From contig VCJN01003079.1 in the NCBI GenBank assembly GCA_006384855.1, positions 62,001 to 126,000 on the forward strand: a DNA stretch of 64,000 nt, given 5' to 3'. Position 1 is the stretch's first letter; every line of letters begins with the position of its first letter. The position numbers and the translations under genes are program-made. Shown piece after piece: positions 33,118 to 46,500 of the stretch. The DNA comes from Tetraselmis striata (lineage: Eukaryota; Chlorophyta; Chlorodendrophyceae; Chlorodendrales; Chlorodendraceae). The notes under the pieces are model-generated. The model ran no database searches. It saw nothing but the letters and a program-made list of their open reading frames with translations, and was not told the origin of the DNA.

Positions 33118-33767
33118 GTTTTAGTTTTAGACGGTGATCCAACAATGTTGGAAATCCTGTCACTTGCCTTCAATTAGTCTTGCCGAATGCTTCGGCAATT
33201 TGCTTGATGACTATAACGGAGCGTCGCCTACCAAGGCTTTCAGTAACTGGACCGCAGGCTGCCCAAACGGCCGTCGTACTGACATTGTAGTAAGGATTTC
33301 ACTGGTGCCAATTTTGTTTCGGAGGCGGGAAAACGTCACTACATGTACCATATTGCGACCAGTATTCCTTCATGTAGCGACCATACAGCAACGGCCGTTA
33401 GGACGTTTGCGAAAAAGGCCTGCCGCTCGGCGACAGCGGCGGCTGCCGTGCGACTAAACGCCACCGTTGCAGCCTCGGATTGAGCCGGCCTGTTCTTTGC
33501 AAGGTTGAAAGATAGGTGATGCCGTCATTGATTTGCTTGAGCGAGGCTGCGGGTGTGGCTGAGGGAGCCCAACACGGGAGGGATGGGCGGCCGCCGGGAG
33601 CTGGCGTTCGCAAGATCCCCCACGCGAGTGGTGGCGGGAGGCCGGTACACCATCCCGCATTAGATCCAGATGAGCCGTCCGATGGAGTAGGCGCCCTCTG
33701 AAACGCGTTGACCGCCGTCCATTTCGCCCACCGGAAATGTACGTTCCCGCGCGGCAGTCATTTTGGA

Positions 33768-34115
33768 ATGAACACGCTCTTATTCCTTATTGGGTGTCTG
33801 AATTACTTCGCCCGGGTTGAGATGAAGGAGGAGGAGTTGAATCTTCCAGCTGCGGCGACTAGAGCCGAGCAGAAAGGCCGGGGAGCGCCGCTGGATGTGG
33901 AGTCAGGCGGGGCGGATACTCGAGTAATGGAGTCCCCACGGGCGGCGGTGGCACGCGCCTGGGTTGCCCGCCCCCCAGCCGGCTCCCCGCCCGGAACCGG
34001 CGGAAACTCCGCTGCGACCCAGGACAGCCCAGCTCAAAGCGAAGCCACTGCAGACCTAGACGACGAGGGCGATGGCAACTCGGTGGAGGGCGACTCGCCA
34101 TCCAATAAGGAATAA
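33768..34115 (+). CDS. Small hypothetical protein
   Basis: 115 codons from ATG to TAA. Hydrophobic N-terminus (NTLLFLIGCLNYF), then a Glu-rich, Pro/Gly/Ala-rich and acidic tail ending DDEGDGNSVEGDSPSNKE. No family recognised. The frame is open further 5' to about 33,708. The stop lies in the first unit of a TTATTCAT repeat. Could be an element-derived tail rather than a gene. Confidence 0.3.
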   Translation: MNTLLFLIGCLNYFARVEMKEEELNLPAAATRAEQKGRGAPLDVESGGADTRVMESPRAAVARAWVARPPAGSPPGTGGNSAATQDSPAQSEATADLDDEGDGNSVEGDSPSNKE

Positions 34116-34160
34116 GGGCTTATTCATCCTTATTCATCCTTATTCATTCCTTATTCATTT
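34116..34160 (+). repeat. TTATTCATCC tandem repeat
   Basis: Four units (CTTATTCATC, CTTATTCATC, CTTATTCATT, CCTTATTCATT) immediately after the stop of the small ORF. The related word CTTATTCCTTATT is at about 33,778. Confidence 0.8.
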
Positions 34161-34169
34161 AGCGACTAC

Positions 34170-35001
34170 CGGCCGTACGATATGCCATTACGGTAATCGC
34201 ACGGTCGCGATGAAAAGTTCATAACGCGAAGGCAATAAGCGGCGTAGCACCAGTATAAGCAGCAGCAGGCGCAGCCCGGCGCGCGGCGCGTACTACTGAG
34301 TAGTCGCCAGAGAGCCACATCGAGTACGGTACGCGTGCATATCTGGTGTCGCGATAATATTCGAGTTTGATTCGGAATATCTTCGCATGTCATGTGCACC
34401 CGGATAGAGAACGTACCGGTACTACATATGACTGACTGTGTAACACGGGCGCAGGGGCTTCGCATGCGCTATTGCGTTGGCTCAACTCAAGCCGCTGCTC
34501 GGCCATGGGGCTTCAGAGGTATACTTGCACCACCGTGTGTAGCCAGTACCGTCGCCCACCCTCCAACACCGCGAAGAATCTGGACGCAAGGAAGCGCATC
34601 CAGCATATAGCTGCGCGGCACCTGCGCACGGTGCTAGTATTATTCTTCTATAGGCCTTCGTTCGCAGCCCGGGTTTGACGCCGCGGCGCAGGCATCCGTA
34701 CCTATCGAAGATAGGGGCAGGTGCTTGTCTATCTTGAGGACAACGCATCGCAAGGCAGTCGAAGCGATACACCGAGTAGGGCTGGCCCGCTAGGCGTTCT
34801 CCGTGCATTGCAGGCGCCGGCCCTGTGGAGGCAGACGGTGTTTCCCCTCGACGCGCGGTCGGCACACGGTGTGCTGCCTGGCGCGGTGCGAAGGCCCTCC
34901 TCGCGGGACCGACTCGGCACACGTTGGAACCCGCACCTCGGCCTTACGTCAGACTCGACTACCCTGCGCACCCACAAAATCAGCAGCAAGAAGCAGCAGC
35001 T
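34170..35001. other. Upstream region of the CEP164-like gene
   Basis: Only overlapping short frames. The frame that contains the chosen start codon at 35,002 is open back to about 34,825 on the plus strand, so a longer N-terminus is possible but its composition is not protein-like. Confidence 0.4.
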
Positions 35002-38000
35002 ATGGCGGACACGTCACGACTGCCTCAGCAAAACAGCACGCAGGTGCGAGCAATTCCTTCGGCCAAGCTGTCCGCCCCCATCTGCGCTGTTCACGCGCTT
35101 TGTGCCCCAAATGTGTTACCAACAAAGCACTGCATCACCTTGGGCTTTTTTCACCTGGCGCGGTAGGATGAGAAGCTGGAGCTGGAGCTGGTGGACATGG
35201 CGGTGCACCTGGGCCTCAAGAGTGTCACCGCATCCAACCAGCTCACGGAGGCCCAGATGTGGATCATCGAGAAGGCGCTGGAGGCGCCGCTGCCCGATGG
35301 CTGGACGGTGGGCACCGGCTGCATGCGCGACGCGGTCGCCTGCGTGACCCCCGCTGCACCCGTGTGGATGAGAGGTCGTGGGCGAATGGGGTACTGACGC
35401 TGCCCCGTCGTGCATCTGCCCCCGCTGCTCCTGGCGCCGCGAAGGAGCATGAGGACGGGCAGGGGCGCGTGTATTACTACCACACCTCCGCCCAGCAGAG
35501 CTCGTGGGACCACCCCATGGACGAGCAGTTTAGGGCCATGATCGCGGGCACGGCGGGGCAGCGTAGCAGTGACAAGTGCGACCAGAGCAAGCTGCAGGTG
35601 CGCCTATCGACGGGGCTGCCGCGGGATGGGTGGCGCGTCGACATGCGGCATGCACAGGCGGCCCGGGAGAGGGGGGGAAGGGTTCCGGCGGCGCGGTGCA
35701 TCACAGAGTGCATTATTGTTGCCGTTGCAGGCCGCGCTGAACAGCGCGCTGAAGCCAACGCCACAGCCGCGGGAGGTGTTCGCGTCGCCGCCTGTGGAGG
35801 GGTGCCCGGCGGAGTCTGCGCGCGGGGGCAGGTCCACAGCAGGCCGTGCCCCCGAGCGCCTGCCCCATGGGACGCGCCTGGTGACGGATGCGCGGCAGGA
35901 GCAAGCCAGGAGGGCCGCCGCGCACACGCCTGACATCCTCAACCCCATCCTTGTGGCAAAGGCGGTCAGAAAGGTGAAGGACGCGCTGGGCGCGGATGAC
36001 CTCCGGGCAGGCAAGGTGGTCGAGGTGGCGGAGGCGCTGGAGATCAGCTGCATGCAGGAGCCCGGCTTGCTGTGGATCGCGGAGCAGGGCGTGGACGCGC
36101 CGATGCCGGAGGGCTGGGCGATGGCGTCCGCGGGCAAGCTGCCGGTGTACGTGCACGGCGAGTCAGGGACGGTGATCAATGAGCACCCGCTGTTCCCGCA
36201 GCTGCGGAAGCTGGCGGCGAAGATGAGGGCGGAGGCGTACGCGGCCATGAAGCAGGGGAAGCACGCGGCGGGTGGCGAAGGCAACAGGTGGCTGAACATA
36301 GTCGTCCGACCCCCCCCCCCCCCCCCCCAACAATCGAAACATCCTAGTCTGCTGCTCTTCGCCGCCCAGACTGAGTCGATATGACGACCTGCTTTCTCCA
36401 ACCGCTATGGGAAACACAACGTGTTATTACAGCTCAAGCTACCGGCCTGCCTCCTGAGTTGGCCAGCCCCTCCTCCTTCCTATGTCGGACACTATAGCGC
36501 ACCGGGTCACATGGGACTCCCCAGCTGCCGACCTATCACGCCGTGGCCGCCGAGCCCCTGAGCGCTGCCGTCCCCGTGCGGCACAGGCATCCCCGGCGGC
36601 GGCGCTTCAGCGACAGCGACGGGCTGGACGAATCGCGCAAGTCGCTGGGCGACACGTTTGAGAGCAGCGGCAACTTTAGCGACACGTGGAGCGACGGGGA
36701 GGACGACGACGGCGCGCTGGTGGCGGAGTACCGTGGGAAACTGTGGAGCCGGCAGACGCCGACGTGGGCTGCCCATTTCGTCTGGGCGCTGACATGCCCG
36801 CACGGGAGGGGGCACAGTTGGTAAAGGAGGGGGAGGGGGGGCGGGGGGGGGGGGGGGGGGGGGGCGCTTGCATGCTGAGGCTGAGGGTGTGTGCCATTGA
36901 TGACCATGTGCAGGCAACCAGAAGACATCGAGCGGTCGGCGCGCAAGCCCACCCTGGGCGAGACGTTCGCAAAGGCGGACGGGCTCATCGGCCGTCTCGG
37001 CAGCACTCTGCAAGAGGCGTCCAACTCCGCGGCACGGGTGAGGCCGCCACCCGCCCACCTTCGTCGGCCGGTTTCTGACCGCTGCCATTGCTCGAGCGTG
37101 CGCTGACCCCGGCGCCCCGCCTCCATCCGCCCCGACCGGCAGCTCACCAAGTCGCTCTCGCTGGATCGGCCCAGCACGGCGCTGCCTGTCGGAGTGTGCA
37201 GCCTTGGCACTTTGCCGAAAAGCCGCAGCAAGCTGCTCGAGAGGTGAGGCTTGCCACCGGCGGGGGAACAAGCGCAGCGACCTCCCATGGCATCGCAGCC
37301 CCGACTGCGGCCATATCCACCGCCCACTTGGGATAATCGGCCTGCGGCTGCCTGGTAGGGTGGGCCGCGCATGAAGGGCGCTGTACGGTCCAGTTAACCT
37401 CGGATGCGCGCCCGGTCTCCAGGGGTACCAGCGCCGTGTCTCGCTCATTCTCAGCGGCTCGGACGTCCACCAGGAGGAGGAGAGAGGAAGTGTACAGGTG
37501 ACAGCCTCCTCCCCCCCCCTTCTTAAGCTCCAATTGTTCGCCGCTACCCCGGATATATGCATGCTGCGCATTCAAAAGCACCGGCATGCCTGTATGGGTA
37601 GTTGAGGTACGCCTCTACCATTTCATAGGGCCCGCGAGTCCTGTGCAAAATAATGGAATGTTTCGCCACATCGCGCCGATGAATCCGTTTTTTTAATTGT
37701 GTTGTATTCTGACGTATTTTGACTGAAGGATGGTTGCTTCTTATTTGGGAGTAGGGTGTTGGGGGGGGGGGGGGGGGGGGCAAAACAGTGGTAACTCGGA
37801 AACTCAAGTCGTGCGTTGCAGCGTGTATGTTGGTAAGCAGCGCGAACTTTGGAGTTTCGCGGAAAATTGCTCACACAGTGGTGTGATGTGCTCGGTAGAG
37901 TGGACTCTGCGATGGAGCAGACCGCTCCGAGCTTCGGCTTTGCTCAATCGGCGACACCCTCGTCATCGGCGCCCGGCACAGAGGGCACGGCCCGACTGCC

Positions 38001-38106
38001 GTTGAGAGCGTCCAGCGGGACTCTGCCCACCTTTCCGTCGCAGGCGGGCGAGGCGGAAGATGAGGGACGGCGGCCGGTCTTCCTCATGCAGAATTCCCGT
38101 GTTTAG
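35002..38106 (+). CDS. CEP164-like protein with two WW-type modules
   Basis: Exons: 35,002-35,043 (ATG), 35,167-35,307, 35,445-35,597, 35,731 to about 36,300, about 36,525-36,742, 36,914-37,037, 37,143-37,243, 37,423-37,497 and about 37,899-38,106 (TAG). Module 1 is EAQMWIIEKALEAPLPDGWT, then GRVYYYHTSAQQSSWDHPMD, the helix-plus-WW arrangement of the CEP164 N-terminus (ELMWIAREGLxAPLPxxWKP...YYFNFxTGxSSWDHPCDE). Module 2, EPGLLWIAEQGVDAPMPEGW then INEHPLFPQ, has the helix and first Trp but lacks the second. An acidic DSDGLDESRKSLGDTFESSG region and a Ser-rich tail follow. Animal CEP164 sits on distal appendages and helps start ciliogenesis; it is much longer (about 1,460 residues) with a coiled coil missing here. 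The 36.30/36.52 junction is unresolved; the intron there holds a poly-C run and a fossil repeat piece. Confidence 0.75.
36310..36328 (+). repeat. Intronic poly-C tract
   Basis: Nineteen C in the sense strand, right after the exon 4 donor region of the CEP164-like gene. The next large intron has instead a poly-G run (about 36,840-36,864). Confidence 0.85.
36365..36485 (-). mobile_element. Repeat fragment D inside an intron
   Basis: About 120 bp matching the end of repeat copies A and B: shared words CAGCTCAAGCTACCGGCC and AGCCCCTCCTCCTTCC with the same spacing as at 58,374-58,497. It lies in the intron between exons 4 and 5 of the CEP164-like gene, so that insertion has been tolerated. Fossil, about 75-80 percent similar by eye. 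Confidence 0.6.
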
Positions 38107-40516
38107 AGTGATCCCGCGACGCCCTGTTACGGCTGCGTCGGAGGTGCCGGTTGTGGGCGAGAACGTGCTCTTCCACAGGATGAACATCATTTCTCACAGT
38201 AATATAGGCTTTCACGTCATGACGTATACGTGTCCACCAAAATGCGATCCAAGGCACGGGCCAAGGTCCTCCGAAAAACACGAAGTCCGGGACAACGCAT
38301 CACTTGCAGGGCACGTTTGTTGCCCCCCCCCTACATTTTGGTGAAGCTGTATCAGTTTCTATGAACCTATCCGCCACGAGGAAGTACTGGACACATGGGC
38401 ATCCCGTGGCCGGCATCTTGACCACAAAACCTACGTCACACAACATCCGAGCAGCACGCCGGATGGGGGCCATCAAGCGGTCGTTATCACATTTGGTCGG
38501 AAGCTGTCGCAAGACCCGGCTCCACAAGCCTGCCGACGGTCCAAAATGAAGGCCGCTGGTCGAAGCGCTGCGGCAACGCCACATTGGAAGCTGTTTGATG
38601 TACGTCTCTCCACAACATGCGCACACGCGCCAGCCGCCACACCAACGCCCCACTTGACATATCGGTCTTTGGCAGCATCGCGCCACTATCATCACCGCAC
38701 CTCCAAGTGCCCTCACATGCGGCCTGCTCGCATGCTTGTCCATCCTTGAGTTCCGAAGCTCAACCAGTACGGTGACAGCCAGCATTGACAGCCATCAGCA
38801 ATAATGGCACCTTTAGTGGTTCCCATATAGGCGGGCATTGCGATCCATAGGTGTATTTTGCGCCTGAACTTCATACCATCCAGCACACGGTCACAAGTCC
38901 TCTTGCGCTTTTTCCGCCAATACGTTGCAACACAATCAGAGCTGAGGGGCCGTCAGGGAGAAGGGGCAAAGGCGTGATGTAGGCTGCATTGCCCGGTCTC
39001 ACTTGCCAAAGCCGAGAATGACGCAGTGGCACGTTTCCGGCGCTGCAGGTGCGTTCGAAATGCACCAGTCTAGCAGCAGGAGGGGGCGGGGCGGGGGGGG
39101 GGGGGGGGGGGCAGCATGCCGACGCTGTTGTCTGGTGCCGGTGGGATTGGCAATATCGCCGTGGAATGACTTCCCGCAGATCTCCGGGGGGGGGGGGGGG
39201 GGGGGAATCCTCTGTGACGCAACACTGGGAGCAAGCCGCGTCCATGCAGGAGCCCGCAGGGCAGGCCGGCACCAGCAGGCCGGGAGTGCGTCCGTGGTAG
39301 TTGGTCTGGGTGCGGGCTGCCCCCTGCCCCGTTGGATCCTGGAGGAGCTGTTGTGACAATCGAGACAACATCCGCCTTAGAAGCACAACGCTTGCCACAT
39401 CGCAGCGTGATGTCGTATATATACAAGAACTCGTCGTAACCTCAGGCACACATATCGCACCTGTACTCGTGTGAATTACAAAAAGGCCAGTAACAAGTAA
39501 TTTTTATTACACAAGGGCTTTCACAAAAGCGCACTACAAACAGAACTAACAGCAACTATGAAAGGTTGCCAGCAAAAGAGAGACACAAACCTGAAACCAA
39601 GGTCGAGCAGGAGGACAGGGAGCCAAGAACCAAGAAGGAGCTAAGGGAACCACGAAGTCACTTAGCTGCCAGGAACCAAAGGGACCCTGCCCCGCCCCGG
39701 GGTAGGCCGTCAGCCGCGGCGAGGACGCTTGCAGCCAATGACTCGGGTCATAGCAACACAAGCCGACGAGCGACGCGACGCGGGCGCAGGAGCACCATCA
39801 CGTGCCGCACGCGCGGCCGCGACCCCGCCAAGAGCGTTGTCTGCATGTGCCATGTTGATGAGCAAGGAGAAACGGCGGCGCCACGCAGACAAGACCTGGC
39901 CAATTTTTTGGCCAGTAACAAGTCACAAGTCCACCGCTAAAAGCAGTACTATAAAGAGATCGACACAGCAAGCCGACTAAAAGCGACCCGCAACCATGTA
40001 TAGGTACTCGAAGCGTAAAAAGACATTGAAATTGTCTCAGCCCACTGTGCCTGCCTGCCGGCTCTAGTCCGGATGTTCCGCCAGTAGTTTGAAGCCCTAG
40101 CCGCCCCGATCTCCGCTACGCTTGGGCAGTCTGGAAGAGCGGTGGAGTGGACGTCAGTGGGCCGATTGCTATATGGCCTGCAGGAAGGGTTGTAATCGAA
40201 CAACGCCAATGGCCCAACATATATACTGATGTCATATTTGATTTGGTCAAGAGTAATGCACCGCAGTGTCCCGGGTAGAAAAACATCATGGCGACATTCG
40301 GCTCTTGAAGTCTGAGGAGAGGCTGTCAAATTTGTGCACAGTGAAGGGGGCCAGAGGCGCGTCGGTGGCAGCACACAGCTGAGCGGGCGATTGGATGATG
40401 AATGTATGTCATATAATTAACATGCGACTTGGAGCGGAAACTTCTCGTCGCCATCAGCTACGACTCGTCACCGCAGCATTACAAAGAGATGTCCTCATAC
40501 CGGTGAGCAGGCTAAT
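38107..40516. other. Intergenic between two convergent genes
   Basis: Contains poly-G runs at about 39,096-39,112 and 39,187-39,206 and only short frames. A plus frame at 39,566-39,940 is Arg/Lys/Glu-rich and low in complexity. The word GGCCAGTAACAAGTNA occurs at about 39,486 and 39,911 as a direct repeat about 425 bp apart. No gene is supported. Confidence 0.35.
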
Positions 40517-43500
40517 CTAGTGGCCCGACGCCTCCAGGGCGCGCAGCTCCGCCGCCATGCGCGCCTTCTCCATCTCGAACTCCTCGTACATCTGCTTCCG
40601 CATGCTGGCGAACTCGCCGCTGGCGGTCGTGCTGTTGTCGGCGCTCAGCAGAGGCTGCCCCGGCCCCATCGCGTCCATCGCGCCGAGCGACGGCCCCGGG
40701 CTGCTCAGCTCCGGGCTCGGCCCGCCCGGCGCCGACCCCAACGACGCCCGGCCGTACGACGTCCCGGGCGCGCTGCCGCCGCCGGTGCTGTCGACATGGA
40801 ACGGCCGGGTCTCTGGCGCCTGCTGCAAGCGCGGTGCGGCCCACCCGTCGGCGGCCCTGTGCGCGGCCTCGCCCCAGGCGGTAGCCGGCGGCGGGCCGAG
40901 CGGCAGCGGGGCGGCCTGCTGCTGCTGCGGCGGCGGCGGCGACTGCTGGGCGGACCAAGCGCGCTGCGTGGATGGCCCAGACGACGCGTAGCCGTAACCG
41001 CTCGTCGGCGGCAAAGCAGCCGACATGGGGCGGCTGCCGCCGCTGCGGACGGCTTCCATGTCCAGCTGCCGCTGCAGCAGGTTGAGCCGGTCGGCGCGCT
41101 CGGCGCGCATCGTCTCCGCCGCCCGCTGCTTCTGCCACGCCTGCTCGGCAAACGCCGCCTTCTGCGCCTCCAGTGCCGCTAGCGTCTGCTGCATCTGCGC
41201 CTCCGCCGCGCGCTGCGCCTCCGCGATCTGCATTGCCTCCATCATTTCCGCCATCTCGCGGCGCTGCAACTCCGCGCGCTCCGCCTCCATCAGCTGCTCG
41301 AGCTCCTGCATGGCCACATCCGTCCCGCGTCAGCGACCCACTAAAAAAATGTGAACCAAAAATCCCAACCGCCGCCAACTCGCAAAAAGATTGGCGCGCA
41401 CGACATATGCAGGTAGGTAGACATACGTAGGCGGCACGACCTCAACCGCGCCTCGGCTCGAGGATAATATCGTTTGCAGACGAATCGGTCCCGGGCGACG
41501 GTGATTTATTTAATACTGAATAATAATAGAGTAATTGAAATGTGAGCCGACAGCGCGCCAGCACGCACCGCGAGTTTCTGCTTCCGGGCCTCCTCGGCCG
41601 CCCGCGCCTCGGCGCGCTCGATGCTCTCCTGGTGCGTGTCCAGCGCCGCCTTCTTCTGCTGCAGCGCCTCCCATAGATCGTTCATGTCGGCGTCGAACTT
41701 GTCCGTCGCCTGCTTCTCACGCAGCATCTCGCGCCGCTCTTCGTCCAGGTGCTTCTCCACCAGCCGGCGCTCCTCCGCCACGCGCTGCTTCGCCTTGGCC
41801 ATCGCGTCCTTATCGATGGAGGACATCGCCTGCCGCAGCTCCTCCTCCGCCTCGTGAAGCTCGATGTCCATCTGGGCTTTCTCCTGCGCCGCGCCACGCC
41901 CCACATTGCCAGGATCAGTACCCTGGCGTGTTGACGGCGAGCCGAGCAGTGTATTCGTCGCTTCCTAGAATTGAGTGTCGAGTATCATACGATAGTATAT
42001 ACAATCCTGATAATATATAAAGCCCGGGTACGTACTAATCGCTTGGTTGGGGGGGCAGGGGGGGGGGGGGGGGGGGTCGTCGAGTTTATGAAGAGATGTC
42101 GATGGGGAAAAGCAAGCCGGGTCTACTTACGTGCATCGTCTGCTCCTCGAACCGGGCCCACTCCTGCGCCAGGCGCTCGTGCTCCTCGTTGGCGAGCTCC
42201 GCCACGCGGGCCATAGACTCTTCCAGCGCCTTTGCGCCCTCCATGTGCACGCGCTCCTCGAACTTGACAAACTCCTGCTCCAGCAGCTCCAGCTCCAGGT
42301 TCATGTCCTCCTCCACCACGCCGCGGTCCTCCTGCACGCGCGAGCCCTCCATTTCCAGCACGTTGCGGTTGCGCTTCACCGCCAGCTCCGCCTGCTTCAG
42401 GCCTGTGCGTGCTTCCTCCAGCAGCTCCTCCGCGCGGCGGCGCTCCTTGCTCCGCTCCCGCACGACGCCCTGCTCCGCCACGACGGCCTCCGCCAGCTCG
42501 GCCACCACCCCCTTGGCCACCGCCAGCCGCTCCTCCGCGCCGGCGCGCTGCTCCTTGCGCGCCTCCTCCGACTTGTGCAGCTTGTCCACAACCTCTCGAG
42601 TTCCCTCCTCCAGCTCCTGGCGCCTGCACACCATGAAGACGCAGAGGGGACAGCAACGTCGACAATTGTCAGCGCTGCCGCCGATACAAAACCCCAATCT
42701 CTCGTGTAGTCGTAGTGATGAAAGCGAACGACCGACGACTGCATACAGTCGCACACCCTGCTGCTCCGCCGAATGGTCGAGGTGTATGTATATTGTGAAG
42801 GTCGGTCGTTGACCGGACTAACAGGACACGACTCGGAAAATCCTATAAACTAATCTACGACTTCGCGACGACGAGAAGCCAAACACCGCAAATGTAGGGC
42901 AGGCGGCTGCCGACTTAAAACGGCCAAATTAGTGGGGAGAGGGTCGCCGGGTATTAGTAAATTAGTGGGTAAGGTAGCTCGGCTTTGGCGCACCGCTGCT
43001 CGAGCGCCGCCGCCTCCGCCGCCACGCGCTCCCGGTCGCTCGCCTTGGCCGCCTCGATCTGGCGCGCCACCGCCTCCTCCTGTGCCGCGTTCTCCTCCAG
43101 CAGCTCGCGCGCCTGCTTGCGCAGCTGCGCCGCAAACGCCGCCTGCTTCTCCTTCTCCCCCTGCAGCCACAAAGCGAAGGAGCGACCGCGTCAGGGTGCC
43201 AACAGAGCGTAGTGGATGATCGGGTCGACGGCAAACACAACGTTCTCGGTCCCCGAGTACACGACCAGCGACACGAAAGCTGCGCATTCGACAACATGCG
43301 ACTACGCGTCGGGCTCGCTCATGATATTAAATAAACTTGTATCCTTTGCCCCTCCGCTAAAGATGTGAAACGTTGATATGTCACGTTATACTGCACACAC
43401 TGCGCAGATACTCCCGACTGGATGCTTCAATCGAGGTCAATATGATTTCGACCCCAAAACCGGATTAACTAAATATTGGATCAAACAACATTGGAAAAGC

Positions 43501-46500
43501 TGTGAGCAATTTCATTGGTAGGGATATTCTACAGAAATTGTTGCAATTAAGCGTGGTATTGCTATAATATGGACCGGCGCCGCCGCCGCGCACCTTGATG
43601 GCCGACTCCATGTCCGCCACCGCGGCGTCGAGGTCCGCCATGGCGCGGTCGATCACCGCGCGCGCCTCCTCGCGCTCCGACGCGCGGCCCGCCACCTCCG
43701 CCTCCTTGGCCGCCAGCTCGCCCTGCACCTCCGCGCGCCCCTTCGCAAAGCGCCCCTCCACCGCCGACACCTGCGCACGACGAGCCAGGCCAGTCGGCGC
43801 AGCGTCAGATTCGGTAAACAATAAGACTTAAAACAAGCAAAACCCGGTCACTGCCATGCAATGAAAATCACGTCGTCAGGCAAAGGGCGGAGACGCCCAT
43901 CCGGTTGAGTGCACACACGCGTCATCAGTAGAGCCCCGCCGCACCTGCTCCTCCTGCTTGGCCACCTTGGCGCTCAGCTTGGCGGCCTCCGCCTCCACCA
44001 GCTCCGCGTCCTTCTTCCTCTCGGCGCTCACCTGGCAGCGCAGCGGGGCGCAGGGTCGGGCGGTGAATGAGGGAGAGCAGATCGCACCAGCATGGAACGA
44101 GCAAGAGAGAAAAGCCGGAGCCGGGAGAGTGCCGCAAGCACCACCCCCCCCCCCCCCCCCTCTGAGTAAACGTCATCAGCGACGCCCACAGTGTATGCCT
44201 ACATGGAGTGGGGGCACAGGGGGGGGGGGGGGGAGGGGGGTACCTTGGCGTGCTCTGTGTTCACCTCCTCCTTCAGCACCATAAACTCGCCGGTGATCTT
44301 CTGCACCCGTGGGACCTCCACCGCATCCCTGCGTGCGCCAAGGGAAAGGTGGGCAACGAGCAGGCCCGGGGGGAGGGGGGGGGGGGGAGTTGATCAGGCA
44401 CGCAATATGGATGGCGGATGTGTTAACTGCTGAGGATACACATAATGGGGATGAGGACAACACTATCCATGCATTACAGGATTGGCAACACAGGAGTAAA
44501 TGGATGGCAATTACTATAATGACAAGGAATAATTAGGATTCGAATCAGATTGCTATCACCATATATGACTATCGTTAGTGTACTGTTTACAATGTCATTA
44601 ATATTATATATTGCGATATCATTATCATACCCGTTAGCATGTATAAGTACCCGTGGCATGTGCTTTAGTTGGTAGTACACAAGAGAGACAGAGAGGGAAG
44701 TGGAGGGAGAGGGGGAGGGAGGGTGGCGCACCGCTCCATGCACTTTTTCTGCACTGCGCGCAGGCGCTCCGAGGCGCGTGCCTCCATCTTGGACTGCAGC
44801 GCCTCCTCCAGCGCAGCCACCTCGGCCCAGCGCCCGGCGTCGCGCTGCGCGAGCGCGTCGCCCGCCTTGCCGAGGGCGTCCTCCACGCCGGCCCACTGCG
44901 CGCGCATGCGCTCCTCGCCCGCCGCGATGTCCGCCTGCGCGCGGTCCGCCAGCTCCGCCAGGCGGGCGGCCTCCGCCTCCACGGCGCCCACATGGCTCCG
45001 CAGCGATGCCGCCGTCGACAGCAGCGCCGCCTCTCGCGCCGCCAGCTCCGCGTGCTGCGGCGTGGAGCACAGGCTCGCCTCCAGCGACTCGCCGTACTCC
45101 GCCAGCGACGCCTCCATCGCCGCCACCAGCTGCTTGGGCCCGTCCGTCTCGCGCGCCAGCAGCGCCTCCTCGTCGTCCGCCAGCTTGGCGCACTCCGCGC
45201 TGAAGGCCATCTGCGGATTGACAAGGGAGGGGGGGGGGGGGGCATCAGGACGCCCGCACACCCGCACACCCGGGGAGTTGAGCAGCGCAGGGCTTGTCTG
45301 CCCCCCAGGCCATCTCTGCCTCATCCTCACATCTCCAGAGAGGGAGGACGGGAACTCCATGGGCGCAGCAACTGCACACTCTCTGTTGAAGACAAGGGTG
45401 CTGATGACATCGCTTGGGTAGCAAGGAGATGTCTGTCAGCCACTTTGGCTTCAACAGCCGGCAGATAGGAGCGTAGGTAGAAGGCTCTCGCGGCCGACAA
45501 TCCGATCAGCTGGAACCAAGAGGCCAACAGCCAGAACGGTACTTATCAACACACCGAGAGATGGGCCACGGCGGTGTCCACACGCAGCTCGATCGCGATG
45601 AATCGAGGTACAATGATGCTCCTGCTAATGATCCGTTTTCGTTTCGTAAACTGTCTATTAAAACGCTGTGGATGTAGGGGCCCTGGGAGCCCTTAAACAC
45701 AGGAGGTGGCCCCCGGGGCATCACCAACAGCCGGCGGGGCGATGATGAAACTGTTTGGCTTCTTAAATGTACATATTAATACCGATGTTGCATTTATGGG
45801 TTACAGGCAACAAACTCACTAAAACCCTATAACCCTACAGAACCCTAAAACCAACAGCAGTCTTAGTGATGATGAAAATTTGCCTTTCCTAATGTACACA
45901 ATCCTTATTCATACCAGAAGTACTCTTGTTTAAAATACCGATGTTGACTTCATTGGTTATATGTCTGAACCCCTCAAAACCCTACAGCCCTAATAAACCA
46001 AAACAAATCAGTATAAATGACGGCGTACTGGTACCTGTGCGTCCGTGCGGTTGTCCGTCATGCGCTGGTCCTCGCTGCGCAGCGCGGTGAGCGTTGCCGC
46101 AGCCCGCGCGCGGGCGCCCTCCATGCGGTGCGCCGCGGCGTCCAGCCAGGCATTGCTCCCCGTGGCCGCCTCCTGCAGCGCCGCGGCAGCCGCCGCCGCC
46201 GCTGCAGCGTGCTCGCTCTGCATCGCCGCCATCGCCGCCTCGCGCTGAGCCTGTGGCGGTCGGAACGGGACGGGCAGACGGACGTGGGAAGGGGAGGTGT
46301 TGAGGGCGCGGCGGTAGGTCGTAAGGAGCATACCCTAAGGAGCATGCCCCCCCCCCCTAATGGAGGGGGGGGGGGGGGGATGGTTGGAAAATGAATGCGG
46401 TTGGATAAGCGCACAAAAGCCACCCTTAATTCGCCTCGCGCTTGCTGCATCAACGGGGTGAGGCAGTACTGGCGAGCAGCATAAGGTGGGGGGGGGGGGG

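Noticed and set aside
42096-42812. Long plus-strand frames opposite the coiled-coil gene (also at 44.65-45.47 and 47.5-48.9 kb)
   Set aside because: Ser/Cys/Ala-rich shadows of the minus-strand exons, crossing their introns and poly-G runs.
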